A DNA stretch of 64,000 nucleotides. Source: an uncultured Acetobacteraceae bacterium (lineage in GTDB: Bacteria; Pseudomonadota; Alphaproteobacteria; Acetobacterales; Acetobacteraceae). Position numbers and translations under genes: made by a program. Location of the stretch: contig CAIVPZ010000057.1 of assembly GCA_903907955.1 (NCBI GenBank), positions 78,239-142,238 of the forward strand. The letters run 5' to 3'. Below are positions 8,407 to 16,794 of this stretch, in pieces. Numbering within the stretch: the stretch's first letter is position 1; every line of letters begins with the position of its first letter. Below the pieces are notes generated by a model. The model ran no database searches. It had not been told where the DNA came from and saw only the letters and a list, made by a program, of their open reading frames with translations.

Positions 8407-8749
8407 GCAGTCCACTCCGCTCGCTGTGCCGGCGCGGTCACGCCCGCGCGATTGCGTGGCCGGAGGCTAACAGCCCGCCATGGGGTTGGCAAAATGCGGG
8501 ACTGCATCGGTGGGGTGCGCCGGAGGGCGGGGCACCTGGGCATGGCGCAATGTTCAGCCATGAAACGTCGTGCCGAAATTACTAAATTGCTCCATTGCGT
8601 CTTGTCGTGGAATAATATTCCGACCTTTTGCCAAGTTTCCCCCCGTCCGGCACGCTGCTAGAAGACCCGCGTGAACTTCGCTGGCTCGCCGGGCGCCGGG
8701 ACCGCATCCCGACGCCCGGGATGGATTGTCGCCCTACAGGAGGTAATCG
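8407..8749. other. Divergent intergenic region with AT-rich palindrome
   Basis: 343 bases with no convincing gene between the aminotransferase and the next, divergently transcribed gene. An AT-rich pocket at about 8570-8640 stands out from its GC-rich surroundings. It contains GGAATAATATTCC at 8609-8621, a perfect palindrome around a central A. This is the likely control region for one or both genes. No certain promoter could be assigned. Confidence 0.4.
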
Positions 8750-9496
8750 GTGTTGCGCGTATTTGTCCTGATTGCAGGCATTGGCCTGCTCATGCTGCCC
8801 GGGATCGCATCGGCGCTGGCGCCGACCGCATTCCCGCTGTCCCGCCCCGCACCCGATGCGGCGATCCTGCTTGCCCAGGCCAAGCCCGACACGGCGGTGA
8901 CCAACCCGACGCTCGCATGGGCGCAGGCCAGGTTGTCCGAGATCGACGCCGCCATCACGACGCTGGAAGTGGCAACCCGCGCGCTCGCCAGCGACACGCG
9001 CAAGCGGGCGGATGATGTGGTGGCGAAACTGCGGGCAACCCAGGGCGCCTTCCGTGCCAGGATCGACGCGATCGTGGCCGATGGCCGCAAGAACAGCGAC
9101 GCCCAGCTGGCCGAGGCGCGCGCCACCCTGGAAGCCAGGTGGAGCGAATTCGAACGCGACCTGGATGCGTATCTCACCAGCAGCGATGCGGGGGTCGCGC
9201 TGCGCAATGCCGTCATTACCGCCCGCGAGAAGGCCGAGGAACTGTATTGGCAGCAGGCCATCGCCGCGCTGAAGAATGCCGAGGCGACGGTTGCCGCCGA
9301 GCAGCGCCCTGCCATTGACGCGGCGATCGCGGCGCTGCAGTCGTATGCCGACGCGGCAAAAGCCAGGCTGGCCAAGCTGCAGCAGGCCGGCACCGATGCC
9401 TGGGCGGCGTTCCAGGATGGGCTCGCCGATGCGCGCCGCGCCTTCGACAAGGCCTATGACGGCGTTCAGGCGGCAATCGACCGGGCCAAGCAGTAA
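8750..9496 (+). CDS. Secreted, largely helical protein of unknown function
   Basis: 248 residues from a GTG with an ideal AGGAGGT ribosome site at 8738-8744. Residues 1-22 form a signal peptide (VFVLIAGIGLLMLPGIASA). The mature part is Ala-, Glu-, Lys- and Arg-rich with long heptad-like helices (about residues 55-245), so it is probably an extended periplasmic coiled coil. No cysteine, enzymatic motif or outer-membrane feature is visible. It is flanked by a palindrome-containing intergenic region and a small acidic gene. The family is not recognised. Confidence 0.7.
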   Translation: MLRVFVLIAGIGLLMLPGIASALAPTAFPLSRPAPDAAILLAQAKPDTAVTNPTLAWAQARLSEIDAAITTLEVATRALASDTRKRADDVVAKLRATQGAFRARIDAIVADGRKNSDAQLAEARATLEARWSEFERDLDAYLTSSDAGVALRNAVITAREKAEELYWQQAIAALKNAEATVAAEQRPAIDAAIAALQSYADAAKARLAKLQQAGTDAWAAFQDGLADARRAFDKAYDGVQAAIDRAKQ

Positions 9497-9628
9497 CCCC
9501 GGGCACACCACCGGCGGCACGCATCGGGCGGGCCGCCGATACCAATATCCGCCGTTGATCTCTTCGTGGATCGGGCGGAACATCGCCAACAGGCCGCCGA
9601 TGGCGCGGCGCGAACGGGAGTGCGGCGA

Positions 9629-9892
9629 ATGGCACCCAAGACGGAACCGACCACGGTGGAACTTGAAACCGGCGAGGTCGCCCTGATTGTCGGCGAGGAA
9701 AACGGGTCGATGTCGGTGCGCGTGGTCGCCTCCGCGGACGTCGAGACCGATACCACCGACCTGTCGGCGGCACCGGAGATCGTGCTCGCGCTGGCCATGC
9801 GGCTGCTCAAGGACCCGGATTTCCACGACGACATGCTGGACTGGTACTATGAGCACCAGGACGATGCCGACGAGGAAGAGGAAGAAGAGTAA
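9629..9892 (+). CDS. Small acidic hypothetical protein
   Basis: 87 residues from ATG 9629, with GGGAG at 9616-9620; earlier in-frame ATGs have no ribosome site. The protein is strongly acidic and ends in a run of six Glu after DDAD. The middle has short beta-like stretches (VELETGEVALIVGEENG, MSVRVVAS) and a helix (EIVLALAMRLLKD). It is cytosolic by appearance. A palindromic repeat follows its stop at once. No function is assigned. Confidence 0.65.
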   Translation: MAPKTEPTTVELETGEVALIVGEENGSMSVRVVASADVETDTTDLSAAPEIVLALAMRLLKDPDFHDDMLDWYYEHQDDADEEEEEE

Positions 9893-9893
9893 C

Positions 9894-9949
9894 AGCAAGG
9901 CCAGGGCGCTGCCCTGGACCCGCCAGGGGTCGGTGGACCCCTGGACCCC
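9894..9949 (+). repeat. Double-hairpin dispersed repeat, copy 1 of 3
   Basis: 56 bases containing two consecutive hairpins: CCAGGGC/GCCCTGG around GCT, then CCAGGGGTC/GACCCCTGG around GGTG. It lies between the 3' ends of two convergent genes and may terminate both. Copies occur at 20689-20744 (reverse) and 56748-56803. Confidence 0.85.
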
Positions 9950-9958
9950 GTTCCTTGA

Positions 9959-12900
9959 TTACGCTGGCTTGGCGGGGTGGAAGCGGGTGTGCTCCCAGCC
10001 TGCCATGTCTTCGTAAAGCCGGTATTTCTCGTCGATCGCCTGCTGGGCGGCGTCCAGCAGCGCCGCCGCATCGTCCGGGCGGGTCTGCACCAGCGTCCGG
10101 TAGCGCGCCTCGTTATAGGCGTAGTCGCGGAACTTCAGCGTCGGCCGCGGGCTGTCCAGGCGGAACGGGTTGGCGCCGGCCTCGCGCATGCCGGGGTTGT
10201 AGCGGAACAGCGGCCAGTAGCCGGTGGCCACCGCCAGATCCTGCTGGCGCAGCCCCTGCTGCATGTCGATGCCGTGCGCGATGCAGTGGCAATAGGCGAG
10301 AATGATCGACGGGCCAGGCCATGCCTCGGCCTCGCGGAAGGCCAGCAGGGTCTGCTGCGGATTGCCGCCCATCGCCACCTGCGCGACATAGACGTTGCCA
10401 TAGGCAATCGCCTGCAGGGCGAGGTCCTTGCGCGCCACCCGCTTGCCCGCCGCGGCGAATTTCGCCACCGCCCCCAGCGGTGTCGCCTTGGATGCCTGGC
10501 CGCCGGTGTTGGAATAGACTTCCGTGTCCAGCACGAGAATGTTCACGTCGCGCGCGGTGGAGAGCACATGGTCCAGGCCGCCATAGCCGATGTCGTAAGC
10601 CCAGCCGTCACCGCCGACGATCCACACGCTGCGCCGGACCAGATGGTCCACCACCGAAAGCAACTGCCGCGCATCGGCGTCGTCCAGCGCACGCAGCCGG
10701 CGGGTCAGTTCGGCCACCATGGCGCGCTGGGCGCGGATTTCCGACTCGCGTATCTGTGGCGCGTGCAGCACGGCGTTTACCAGGTCCTCGCCGAGTTGCG
10801 GCGCCAGCCGTTGCGCCAGCAGGGCGGCGGTCTCCCGGTGCTTGTCGGCGGCAAGACGGAAACCCAGGCCGAATTCGGCATTGTCCTCGAACAGTGAATT
10901 CGACCAGGCCGGGCCGCGGCCCTCGCCATTGGCCAGCCACGGCGTCACCGGCAGGTTGCCGCCATAGATGGAGCTGCAGCCGGTGGCGTTGGCCACCATC
11001 ATGCGGTCGCCGAACAACTGGCTCAGCAGCTTCAGATACGGCGTCTCGCCGCAGCCGCCGCAGGCACCGGAGAAGGCGAACAGCGGCTCCAGGAACTGCA
11101 CGCCGCGCACCTCGGCGAAATTCACCCGGGCGCGGTCGTTCACCGGCAGCGCCTCGAAGAAAGCGATGTTGTCGCGCTCGGATTCCAGCAGCGGCAGCTT
11201 GTCGTGCAGGTTGATCGCCTTGGTTTCCGGTTGCAGCACGCTGTGCGCCGGGCAGGCCTCGATGCACAGGCCACAGCCGGTGCAGTCCTCGATGTGGAGC
11301 TGCAGGGTGAAGCGTACCTCCGGGAAGCCGCGCACGTTGATCGGCGCGGAGCGGAAGCTGCGCGGCGCGCCCTCCAGCCGGCTCTCGTCATAGTATTTCG
11401 CGCGGATGACGCCGTGCGGGCAGACGAAGCCGCACTGGCCGCACTGGATGCAGATGCCGGGTTCCCACACCGGCACGAAATCGGCGAGGTTGCGCTTCTC
11501 GAAGACGGCGGTGCCGCTCGGGAAGGTGCCGTCCACCGGCATCAGGCTGACCGGGATTTCGTCGCCACGGCCGTCCAGCATGCGGGCGGTGACGCGGCGC
11601 ACGAACTCCGGCGCGCTGTCGGGCACCAGCGGCTGGCGCTCCCAGCTGCTGGTGGGGGCGGCGGGCACGCGCAGCTCGTGCAGACGGGCGAGCGTGTCGT
11701 CCACCGCCTGGAAGTTGCGGCGCACCACCTCGGCGCCTTTGCGGGCGTAGGTCTTCTCGATGGCGTGCTTGATCTCGCGGATCGCCGCCGCTCTCGGCAG
11801 CACGCCGGAGATGGCGAAGAAGCAGGTCTGCAGGATGGTGTTGGTGCGCCCGCGCAGGCCGACCTCCTGCGCCACCCGTGCGGCGTCGATGACGAACACG
11901 CGCAATCCCAGATAGATGATGCGGTGCTGCATCGAGCGCGGCAGCCGGTCCCACACTTCGTCCGGGCCGTACGGGCTGTTCAGCAGGAAGGTGGCGCCGG
12001 GAGCGGCCAGCCGCAGCACGTCCATGCGTTCGGTGAAGTTGAACTGGTGACAGGCGATGAAGTCCGCCTGCCGGATCAGATAGGGCATGCGGATCGGGTC
12101 CGGCCCGAAGCGCAGATGCGAAACGGTCTGCGCGCCCGATTTGTGGCTGTCATAGACGAAGTAGCCCTGGGCATGCAGCCGGGTATCCTCGGCGATGATC
12201 TTAACCGTGTTCTTGTTGGCACCGACGGTGCCGTCGGCACCCAGGCCATAGAACACCGCTTCCACCAGACCGGTTTTTTCCAGCCGGAAGCTTGGATCGG
12301 GATCGAGATTTGTGTGCGTCACGTCGTCGGTGATACCGAGGGTGAAACCGGTGCGCGGCTGCTTTTCGCGCAGTTCATCGAACACCGCCTTGACCAGCGG
12401 CGGCGGAAAATCCTTCGATGACAGGCCGTAGCGCCCGCCGACCACGCGCGGCATGGTTGCCCGCGCGCCATTCGCCACCGCCTGCGCCAGCGTGGCGATC
12501 ACGTCCTGAAACAACGGCTCGCCGGCCGCACCCGGCTCCTTGGTCTGCTCCAGCACGGCAAGCGCACGCACCGATTTCGGCAAGGCTGCCAGGAACGAAG
12601 CAGCCGCGAACGGGCGGAACAGATGCACCTGCAGCACGCCGACGCGCTCGCCGCGCCGGCGCAATTCCGCCGCCGTTTCGCGCGCGGTCTCGGCGCCCGC
12701 CCCCATCAGCACCACCACGCGCCCGGCGTCGTCGGGGCCGTCGTAATCGAACAGGTGGTACTGGCGGCCGGTCAGCGCGGCGAGCCGGTCCATCGCCGTC
12801 TGCACATGCAAGGGCACCGCGGCCACGAACGCATTCACCGTCTCGCGGGCCTGGAAGAACGTGTCCGGGTTGTGCGCGGTGCCGCGCACGAAGGGCCGCT

Positions 12901-13540
12901 CCGGGTCGAGCGCGCGGGCGCGGTGGGCGCGCACCAGGTTGTCGTCCACCATGGCGCGGATCTGCGCATCATCGAGCAGGAAAAGCGTGTTCACCTCGTG
13001 GCTGGTGCGGAAGCCATCAAAGAAGTGCAGGAACGGCACCCGCGCGGCCAGCGTGGCGGCCTGCGCCACCAGCGCCAGATCGTGCGCCTCCTGCACCGAG
13101 CCGGAGGAGAGCAGCGCGAAGCCGGTGCCGCGCGCCGCCATCACGTCGGTGTGGTCGCCGAAGATCGACAGCGCCTGGGTGGCGAGCGCGCGGGCGGCGA
13201 CGTGGAACACGGTGGCGGTGAGTTCGCCGGCGATCTTGTACATGTTCGGCAGCATGAGCATGAGCCCCTGCGAGGCCGTGAAGGTCGTGGTCATGGCGCC
13301 GGATTGCAGCGCACCGTGCACCGCGCCGGCAGCACCGCCCTCGCTCTGCATCTCCTGCACCACCGGCACGCCGCCCCAGATATTGGTCAGCCCCGCGGCG
13401 GCCCATTCGTCGGCGAGTTCGGCCATGGTGGAGCTGGGGGTGATCGGATAGATCGCGCACACCTCGGTGGTGCGGTAGGCGACATGGGCGACCGCGGTGT
13501 TGCCGTCCATGGCGGCGCGGCGGGGCTGCCCGGACATCAT
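9959..13540 (-). CDS. nifJ: Pyruvate:ferredoxin (flavodoxin) oxidoreductase
   Basis: 1193 residues, the usual length of the single-chain enzyme. It oxidises pyruvate with CoA to acetyl-CoA and CO2, reducing ferredoxin or flavodoxin. Domains in order: pyrimidine-binding domain (YPITPSSTMAE near residue 33), transketolase-like and gamma domains, a ferredoxin domain with two 4Fe-4S motifs (CIQCGQCGFVCPHG and CTGCGLCIEACPAH), and a C-terminal TPP domain (GDGWAYDIGYGG, NTGGQ) with the further cysteines of the single-chain type. ATG 13540 overlaps the TGA of the upstream flavoprotein gene (ATGA), so the two are coupled. An FNR-type box before the operon fits anaerobic use, for example in phototrophy, fermentation or nitrogen fixation. 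A second ATG at 13537 is possible. Confidence 0.95.
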   Translation of the reverse strand: MMSGQPRRAAMDGNTAVAHVAYRTTEVCAIYPITPSSTMAELADEWAAAGLTNIWGGVPVVQEMQSEGGAAGAVHGALQSGAMTTTFTASQGLMLMLPNMYKIAGELTATVFHVAARALATQALSIFGDHTDVMAARGTGFALLSSGSVQEAHDLALVAQAATLAARVPFLHFFDGFRTSHEVNTLFLLDDAQIRAMVDDNLVRAHRARALDPERPFVRGTAHNPDTFFQARETVNAFVAAVPLHVQTAMDRLAALTGRQYHLFDYDGPDDAGRVVVLMGAGAETARETAAELRRRGERVGVLQVHLFRPFAAASFLAALPKSVRALAVLEQTKEPGAAGEPLFQDVIATLAQAVANGARATMPRVVGGRYGLSSKDFPPPLVKAVFDELREKQPRTGFTLGITDDVTHTNLDPDPSFRLEKTGLVEAVFYGLGADGTVGANKNTVKIIAEDTRLHAQGYFVYDSHKSGAQTVSHLRFGPDPIRMPYLIRQADFIACHQFNFTERMDVLRLAAPGATFLLNSPYGPDEVWDRLPRSMQHRIIYLGLRVFVIDAARVAQEVGLRGRTNTILQTCFFAISGVLPRAAAIREIKHAIEKTYARKGAEVVRRNFQAVDDTLARLHELRVPAAPTSSWERQPLVPDSAPEFVRRVTARMLDGRGDEIPVSLMPVDGTFPSGTAVFEKRNLADFVPVWEPGICIQCGQCGFVCPHGVIRAKYYDESRLEGAPRSFRSAPINVRGFPEVRFTLQLHIEDCTGCGLCIEACPAHSVLQPETKAINLHDKLPLLESERDNIAFFEALPVNDRARVNFAEVRGVQFLEPLFAFSGACGGCGETPYLKLLSQLFGDRMMVANATGCSSIYGGNLPVTPWLANGEGRGPAWSNSLFEDNAEFGLGFRLAADKHRETAALLAQRLAPQLGEDLVNAVLHAPQIRESEIRAQRAMVAELTRRLRALDDADARQLLSVVDHLVRRSVWIVGGDGWAYDIGYGGLDHVLSTARDVNILVLDTEVYSNTGGQASKATPLGAVAKFAAAGKRVARKDLALQAIAYGNVYVAQVAMGGNPQQTLLAFREAEAWPGPSIILAYCHCIAHGIDMQQGLRQQDLAVATGYWPLFRYNPGMREAGANPFRLDSPRPTLKFRDYAYNEARYRTLVQTRPDDAAALLDAAQQAIDEKYRLYEDMAGWEHTRFHPAKPA

Positions 13541-15168
13541 TCCGCCTCCGCCTGCATTTCGATGGCATGGCACGGGCACTGCTCGTAGCAGGTCGCGCAG
13601 CCGGTGCAGCGATCGGCGACCAGCCGATAGAAGCGGCCCGGGCCGGGTTTCATGATCGCGCCTTCCGGGCAGGCGGCGAAGCAGTTGTCGCATTCGAAGC
13701 AGCGGCCACAGGACAGGCAGCGCTGCGCCTCCCGCCGCGCCTCGGATTCCGACAGCCCGGCGGCGATTTCGGCGAAGCCGGCGGCGCGCGCGGCGCCCTG
13801 AAGGCGCTTCTGCGGCGTCGGTTCGGCATCGCTGAACACCGGCAGGTTCAGCATCGGCCAGGTCACCAGGCGGGGCGGCGGCGACGGCGCGTGCGGGATG
13901 CGGCGCAGCCAGCCGTCGATGTGCCGCGCCGCCAGCTTGCCATGGCCGACCGCAACGGTAACGGTGCGCTCGCTCGGCACCATGTCGCCGCCGGCGAACA
14001 CGCCGGGCGCGCCGGTCATCATGTCGGGGCCGACGATGACGGTGCCGTCGGCTTTCACCTCAACGCCGTGCAGCCGGCGGAGGAATCCGCTGTCGGTCTC
14101 CTGGCCAAGGGCGAGCACCACCGCATCGGCCGCCAGCGTCTCGAATTCGCCGGTCGGCACCGGGCGGCCGTCGGGCGAGAGGTCCATGCGCTCGACGGTC
14201 AGGGTGTGGCCGGCGAAATCCTTGATGGTGGTCAGCCAGCGGATTTTCACCCCTTCCTCGATCGCCTCGTCGGCCTCGAAGGCGTGCGCCGGCATGTGGG
14301 CGCGGTCGCGGCGGTACACGATCACCGTCTCGTCGGCGCCGAGCCGGCGGGCGGTGCGGGCGGCGTCCATGGCGGTGTTGCCGCCGCCATACACCACCAC
14401 CCGGCGGCCCAGCAGCGGCGGCGCGCCGGCCGCCACGCCGCGCAGGTAGCCCGCCGCGTCGAGCACGCGGGCGGCGTCGCGCGCCGGGATGTCGACATGC
14501 CGGGAGATATGCGCGCCGATCGCCACGAACACGGCGTCGAACCGCCCGTCCGCCTTTTCGGCGGCGAGGTCGGTGACGCGATGGTTCAGCACGATGCGCG
14601 CACCCATGCGCTCGATGCGGGCGATCTCGGCCAGCAGCCCGTCGCGCGGCAGGCGATAGGCGGGGATGCCGAAATGCATCATGCCGCCGGGCAGCGGTCC
14701 GGCTTCGTGGATTTCCACCGTGTGGCCGAGGCGGGTGAGATGGTAGGCGGCCGACAGGCCGGAGGGGCCGGCACCCACCACCAGCACGCGCCTGCCCGAT
14801 GGCGATCCATCCAGGCGCGGCGTCCAGCCCTCCCGCACGGCCATGTCGCCGAGGCAGCGCTCCACGGCGTGGATGCCGACCGGGGCGTCGAGCTCGCGGC
14901 GGTTGCAGGCGTCTTCGCAGGGGTGGTAGCAGACCCGGCCGTGCACGCCGGGCAACGGGTTGTCGCGCATCAGCACGTCCCAGGCCTGCCGGTATTCGCC
15001 GGCCTGGGCGAGCGCGAGCCATGCCTGGATGTCCTCGCCGGCCGGGCATGCGTGGTTGCAGGGCGGCAGGAGATCCAGCCATTCCGGGTGGCGGGTGCGC
15101 ACCGGCCCGGCACCCCGTTCGGCCGTCAGATCGACCGCACGCGTCATGTCCGCCGGTTGCCTGGCCAT
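13537..15168 (-). CDS. GltD-like NAD(P)H/FAD oxidoreductase with C-terminal ferredoxin clusters
   Basis: 543 residues. The N-terminal part is like the glutamate synthase small subunit: an iron-sulfur segment (PPCNHACPAGED, then CYHPCEDACNR), an FAD motif GAGPSGLSAAYHL near residue 132, and an NAD(P)H motif YGGGNTAMDAARTARRLG near residue 260. The C-terminus adds CLSCGRCFECDNCFAACPEG and CTGCATCYEQCPCH, giving two 4Fe-4S ferredoxin motifs. No glutamate synthase large subunit is nearby. The four-base overlap with nifJ suggests it passes electrons between NAD(P)H and ferredoxin reduced by PFOR, possibly as a complex; that partnership is inferred. The ATG has a GGGGGGA ribosome site and an FNR-type promoter upstream. 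Confidence 0.85.
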   Translation of the reverse strand: MARQPADMTRAVDLTAERGAGPVRTRHPEWLDLLPPCNHACPAGEDIQAWLALAQAGEYRQAWDVLMRDNPLPGVHGRVCYHPCEDACNRRELDAPVGIHAVERCLGDMAVREGWTPRLDGSPSGRRVLVVGAGPSGLSAAYHLTRLGHTVEIHEAGPLPGGMMHFGIPAYRLPRDGLLAEIARIERMGARIVLNHRVTDLAAEKADGRFDAVFVAIGAHISRHVDIPARDAARVLDAAGYLRGVAAGAPPLLGRRVVVYGGGNTAMDAARTARRLGADETVIVYRRDRAHMPAHAFEADEAIEEGVKIRWLTTIKDFAGHTLTVERMDLSPDGRPVPTGEFETLAADAVVLALGQETDSGFLRRLHGVEVKADGTVIVGPDMMTGAPGVFAGGDMVPSERTVTVAVGHGKLAARHIDGWLRRIPHAPSPPPRLVTWPMLNLPVFSDAEPTPQKRLQGAARAAGFAEIAAGLSESEARREAQRCLSCGRCFECDNCFAACPEGAIMKPGPGRFYRLVADRCTGCATCYEQCPCHAIEMQAEAE

Positions 15169-15196
15169 CGCCGTCCCCCCAGGGTGGCATGCGGGG

Positions 15197-15238
15197 ATGC
15201 TAGGGAGGCGGGGCGGCGAGGGCCTTGATGCATGTCAA
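15197..15238 (-). promoter_or_regulatory. FNR/FixK-type box with correctly placed -10
   Basis: On the minus strand TTGAC-N4-ATCAA occupies 15238-15225, matching the FNR/FixK family half-sites on both sides. TAGCAT at 15202-15197 is a -10 candidate. The centre of the box is 29.5 bases from the first base of that hexamer, exactly what a class II activator site centred at -41.5 requires. The box is 57 bases before the start codon of the flavoprotein-nifJ operon. Oxygen-responsive activation is inferred. Confidence 0.65.
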
Positions 15239-15386
15239 GTGAGGAAAGGTGTCGAATGGAACGGGTTGGAACGTCAATTGATCCGATACCTGATCCGTCA
15301 ACCCGTGTGCTGTCCGCAACGGATTCGGCAACACGGTCTGTGCCTGGGCACCGGCAAGCGACTGCCGCAGGCACCGCGCCGGAGCG

Positions 15387-15935
15387 TCAGCGCCAGAAGA
15401 CGCGGCAGACATGCACGATGCCCGCCTCGGCGTGCAGGTGGGCACCGTGAAAGGCGAGGAGCATGGCGAGCGCCGCGGCCACCGGCAGGGCGCGGCGCAG
15501 GCCGGGCGGGCGCGGACCGGCCAGCCGGGCCAGCAAGGCCGCGCCGGCAACGCCAAGCAACGCCCCGGCCAGCACGTCAGCCCCGGTGTGCACCCCGAGC
15601 GCCAGCCGCGACCAGCCGATCAACGCCGCGGCAGCCATCGCTCCGGCCACGGCGAGCAGCGATGCGCGCCGGCCGCGCGGGGCCAGCAATGCCAGCAGCC
15701 CGCCACAGATGACCGCGGCGGCGGCGGTGTGGCCGCTTGGGCTTTTCAGGCCCGGGAGCGGGTCAGCGGCGCACACGAACAGCTTGGCCAGGAACACGGC
15801 CAGCAGGGTGGCGCCAATGCCAGCCAGCCAGGCGGCCGCACCGCGCCGCCATCCCGCCAGCGCCAGCCCCAGGGCGACCGCAAGCATGAGCGGCAGGATG
15901 ACCGCCTGATCGGCGAAATCGGTCAGGAAATGCAT
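15387..15935 (-). CDS. PAP2-family membrane phosphatase
   Basis: 182 residues from ATG 15935. About five to six hydrophobic segments are visible. The three-part acid-phosphatase signature is present: a weak first motif around KLFVCAADPLPG, then SPSGHTAAA, then SRLALGVHTGADV containing the Arg, His and Asp of the active site. PAP2 proteins remove phosphate from membrane lipids such as undecaprenyl diphosphate or phosphatidate, facing the periplasm; the substrate is unknown here. Its start overlaps the 3' end of the DUF123 gene upstream by 13 bases, so the two are likely cotranscribed. Confidence 0.75.
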   Translation of the reverse strand: MHFLTDFADQAVILPLMLAVALGLALAGWRRGAAAWLAGIGATLLAVFLAKLFVCAADPLPGLKSPSGHTAAAAVICGGLLALLAPRGRRASLLAVAGAMAAAALIGWSRLALGVHTGADVLAGALLGVAGAALLARLAGPRPPGLRRALPVAAALAMLLAFHGAHLHAEAGIVHVCRVFWR

Positions 15936-16396
15936 GGCGCCGGCAATGCCATGCCCGGCCTGCCGGAAGCGCGGCCCCCTGCCCTGCGGTGCCGGAACGG
16001 CAGCTTTGCCCCGGCCGGCCAGTGCAGCAGGTGGCTGGCGCAGGTCCGGCAATCGGTGCTGCCGAAGCCCGGCAGCGGCACCGGCAGGTGGGCGAGGGCC
16101 GCGACCAGCGCGCATTCGTCGCCGCCGGGGATGACCCAGGCGCCTTCGACCGCGCCGGCGGCGGTGAGGCGGTCGATGTGCCAGTGCGGTTTCTTGTCGG
16201 CGCGCATGTGCCGGGCCAGCCGGGCGCGCAGGCCGCCCGGGCCGCGGGCCGAGCCGGCATAGAGATACCGGCCGGGCGGCAGGATGGTTTCGGGCCGGTG
16301 CGGCAGCGCCACGGGCAGTTTCACCGGCAGTGCGATCAGCAGAAGATAGGCACCCGGAACGGCGGGCGCCGCGGCGGCAGTATGGATGAAGCGCAC
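15923..16396 (-). CDS. DUF123 (GIY-YIG-like) family protein
   Basis: 157 residues from a GTG start. The sequence matches the DUF123 pattern: YLLLIALP, then PGRYLYAGSARGPGGLRARL, then RHMRADKKPHWHIDRL, and a later segment with Cys-rich CRTC. The family is related to GIY-YIG nucleases and has been linked to nucleic acid cleavage, but the role in bacteria is unproven. The last residues overlap the PAP2 gene start. A dispersed inverted-repeat element lies directly upstream, between this gene and a zinc-ribbon gene. Confidence 0.75.
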   Translation of the reverse strand: MRFIHTAAAAPAVPGAYLLLIALPVKLPVALPHRPETILPPGRYLYAGSARGPGGLRARLARHMRADKKPHWHIDRLTAAGAVEGAWVIPGGDECALVAALAHLPVPLPGFGSTDCRTCASHLLHWPAGAKLPFRHRRAGGRASGRPGMALPAPCIS

Positions 16397-16408
16397 GCGC
16401 AGCAGGGT

Positions 16409-16514
16409 GTCAGAGCTTGTGAAGCAATCGAATATGTGGATGAAAGCCCGCTGATATCATTGAGCGTTCCCGGCTGGACCGGAGCGTCGCGGGCATTCAT
16501 CCACAAACTCTCAG
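16409..16514 (-). repeat. Stop-codon-abutting inverted-repeat element, copy 2
   Basis: This stretch is the reverse complement of an element at 30300-30406, with high identity over about 106 bases. Both begin TGAGAGTTTGTG and end in the inverted copy (CACAAGCTCTGACA here). The TGA that stops the FmdB-like gene (16513-16511) is the element's own first triplet. It is non-coding and foldable. Confidence 0.8.
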
Positions 16515-16720
16515 GCGCGGCCCGCCGCACACCCGCCGTACTGGGCGCAGCTCGAGCAGGCCCCCACCGGCTCCGGCACGCGCGGTTCCGGGGCGACGCG
16601 CGACAGGAGCTGATCCAGTTCGATGCTGCCGCATTGCGGGCAGATCGGCGCGTCGGCACCGATGAGCAGGGCCTCGAATTCGATATCGCAATCGGTGCAG
16701 TGATAGCTGAACAGCGGCAT
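16511..16720 (-). CDS. FmdB-type zinc ribbon protein A
   Basis: 69 residues from ATG 16720. It is a short zinc ribbon of the FmdB putative regulatory family: MPLFSYHCTDC near the start and CPQC at 27-30 give the four metal ligands. The C-terminus carries an additional Cys group (CSSCAQYGGC, residues 55-64), which its neighbour lacks. The next gene upstream is a paralogue with an almost identical first 17 residues, so this is a tandem duplication. FmdB proteins are thought to act in gene regulation or metal handling; the actual role is unknown. Its stop lies in a dispersed repeat. Confidence 0.8.
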   Translation of the reverse strand: MPLFSYHCTDCDIEFEALLIGADAPICPQCGSIELDQLLSRVAPEPRVPEPVGACSSCAQYGGCAAGRA

Positions 16721-16794
16721 GGCGCTGCGGTCTCCGGAGCGGTTGGGGCACAGCCAGTCTATGCCGGAACGGCCCTGCTGCCAAATGCGGCCGG

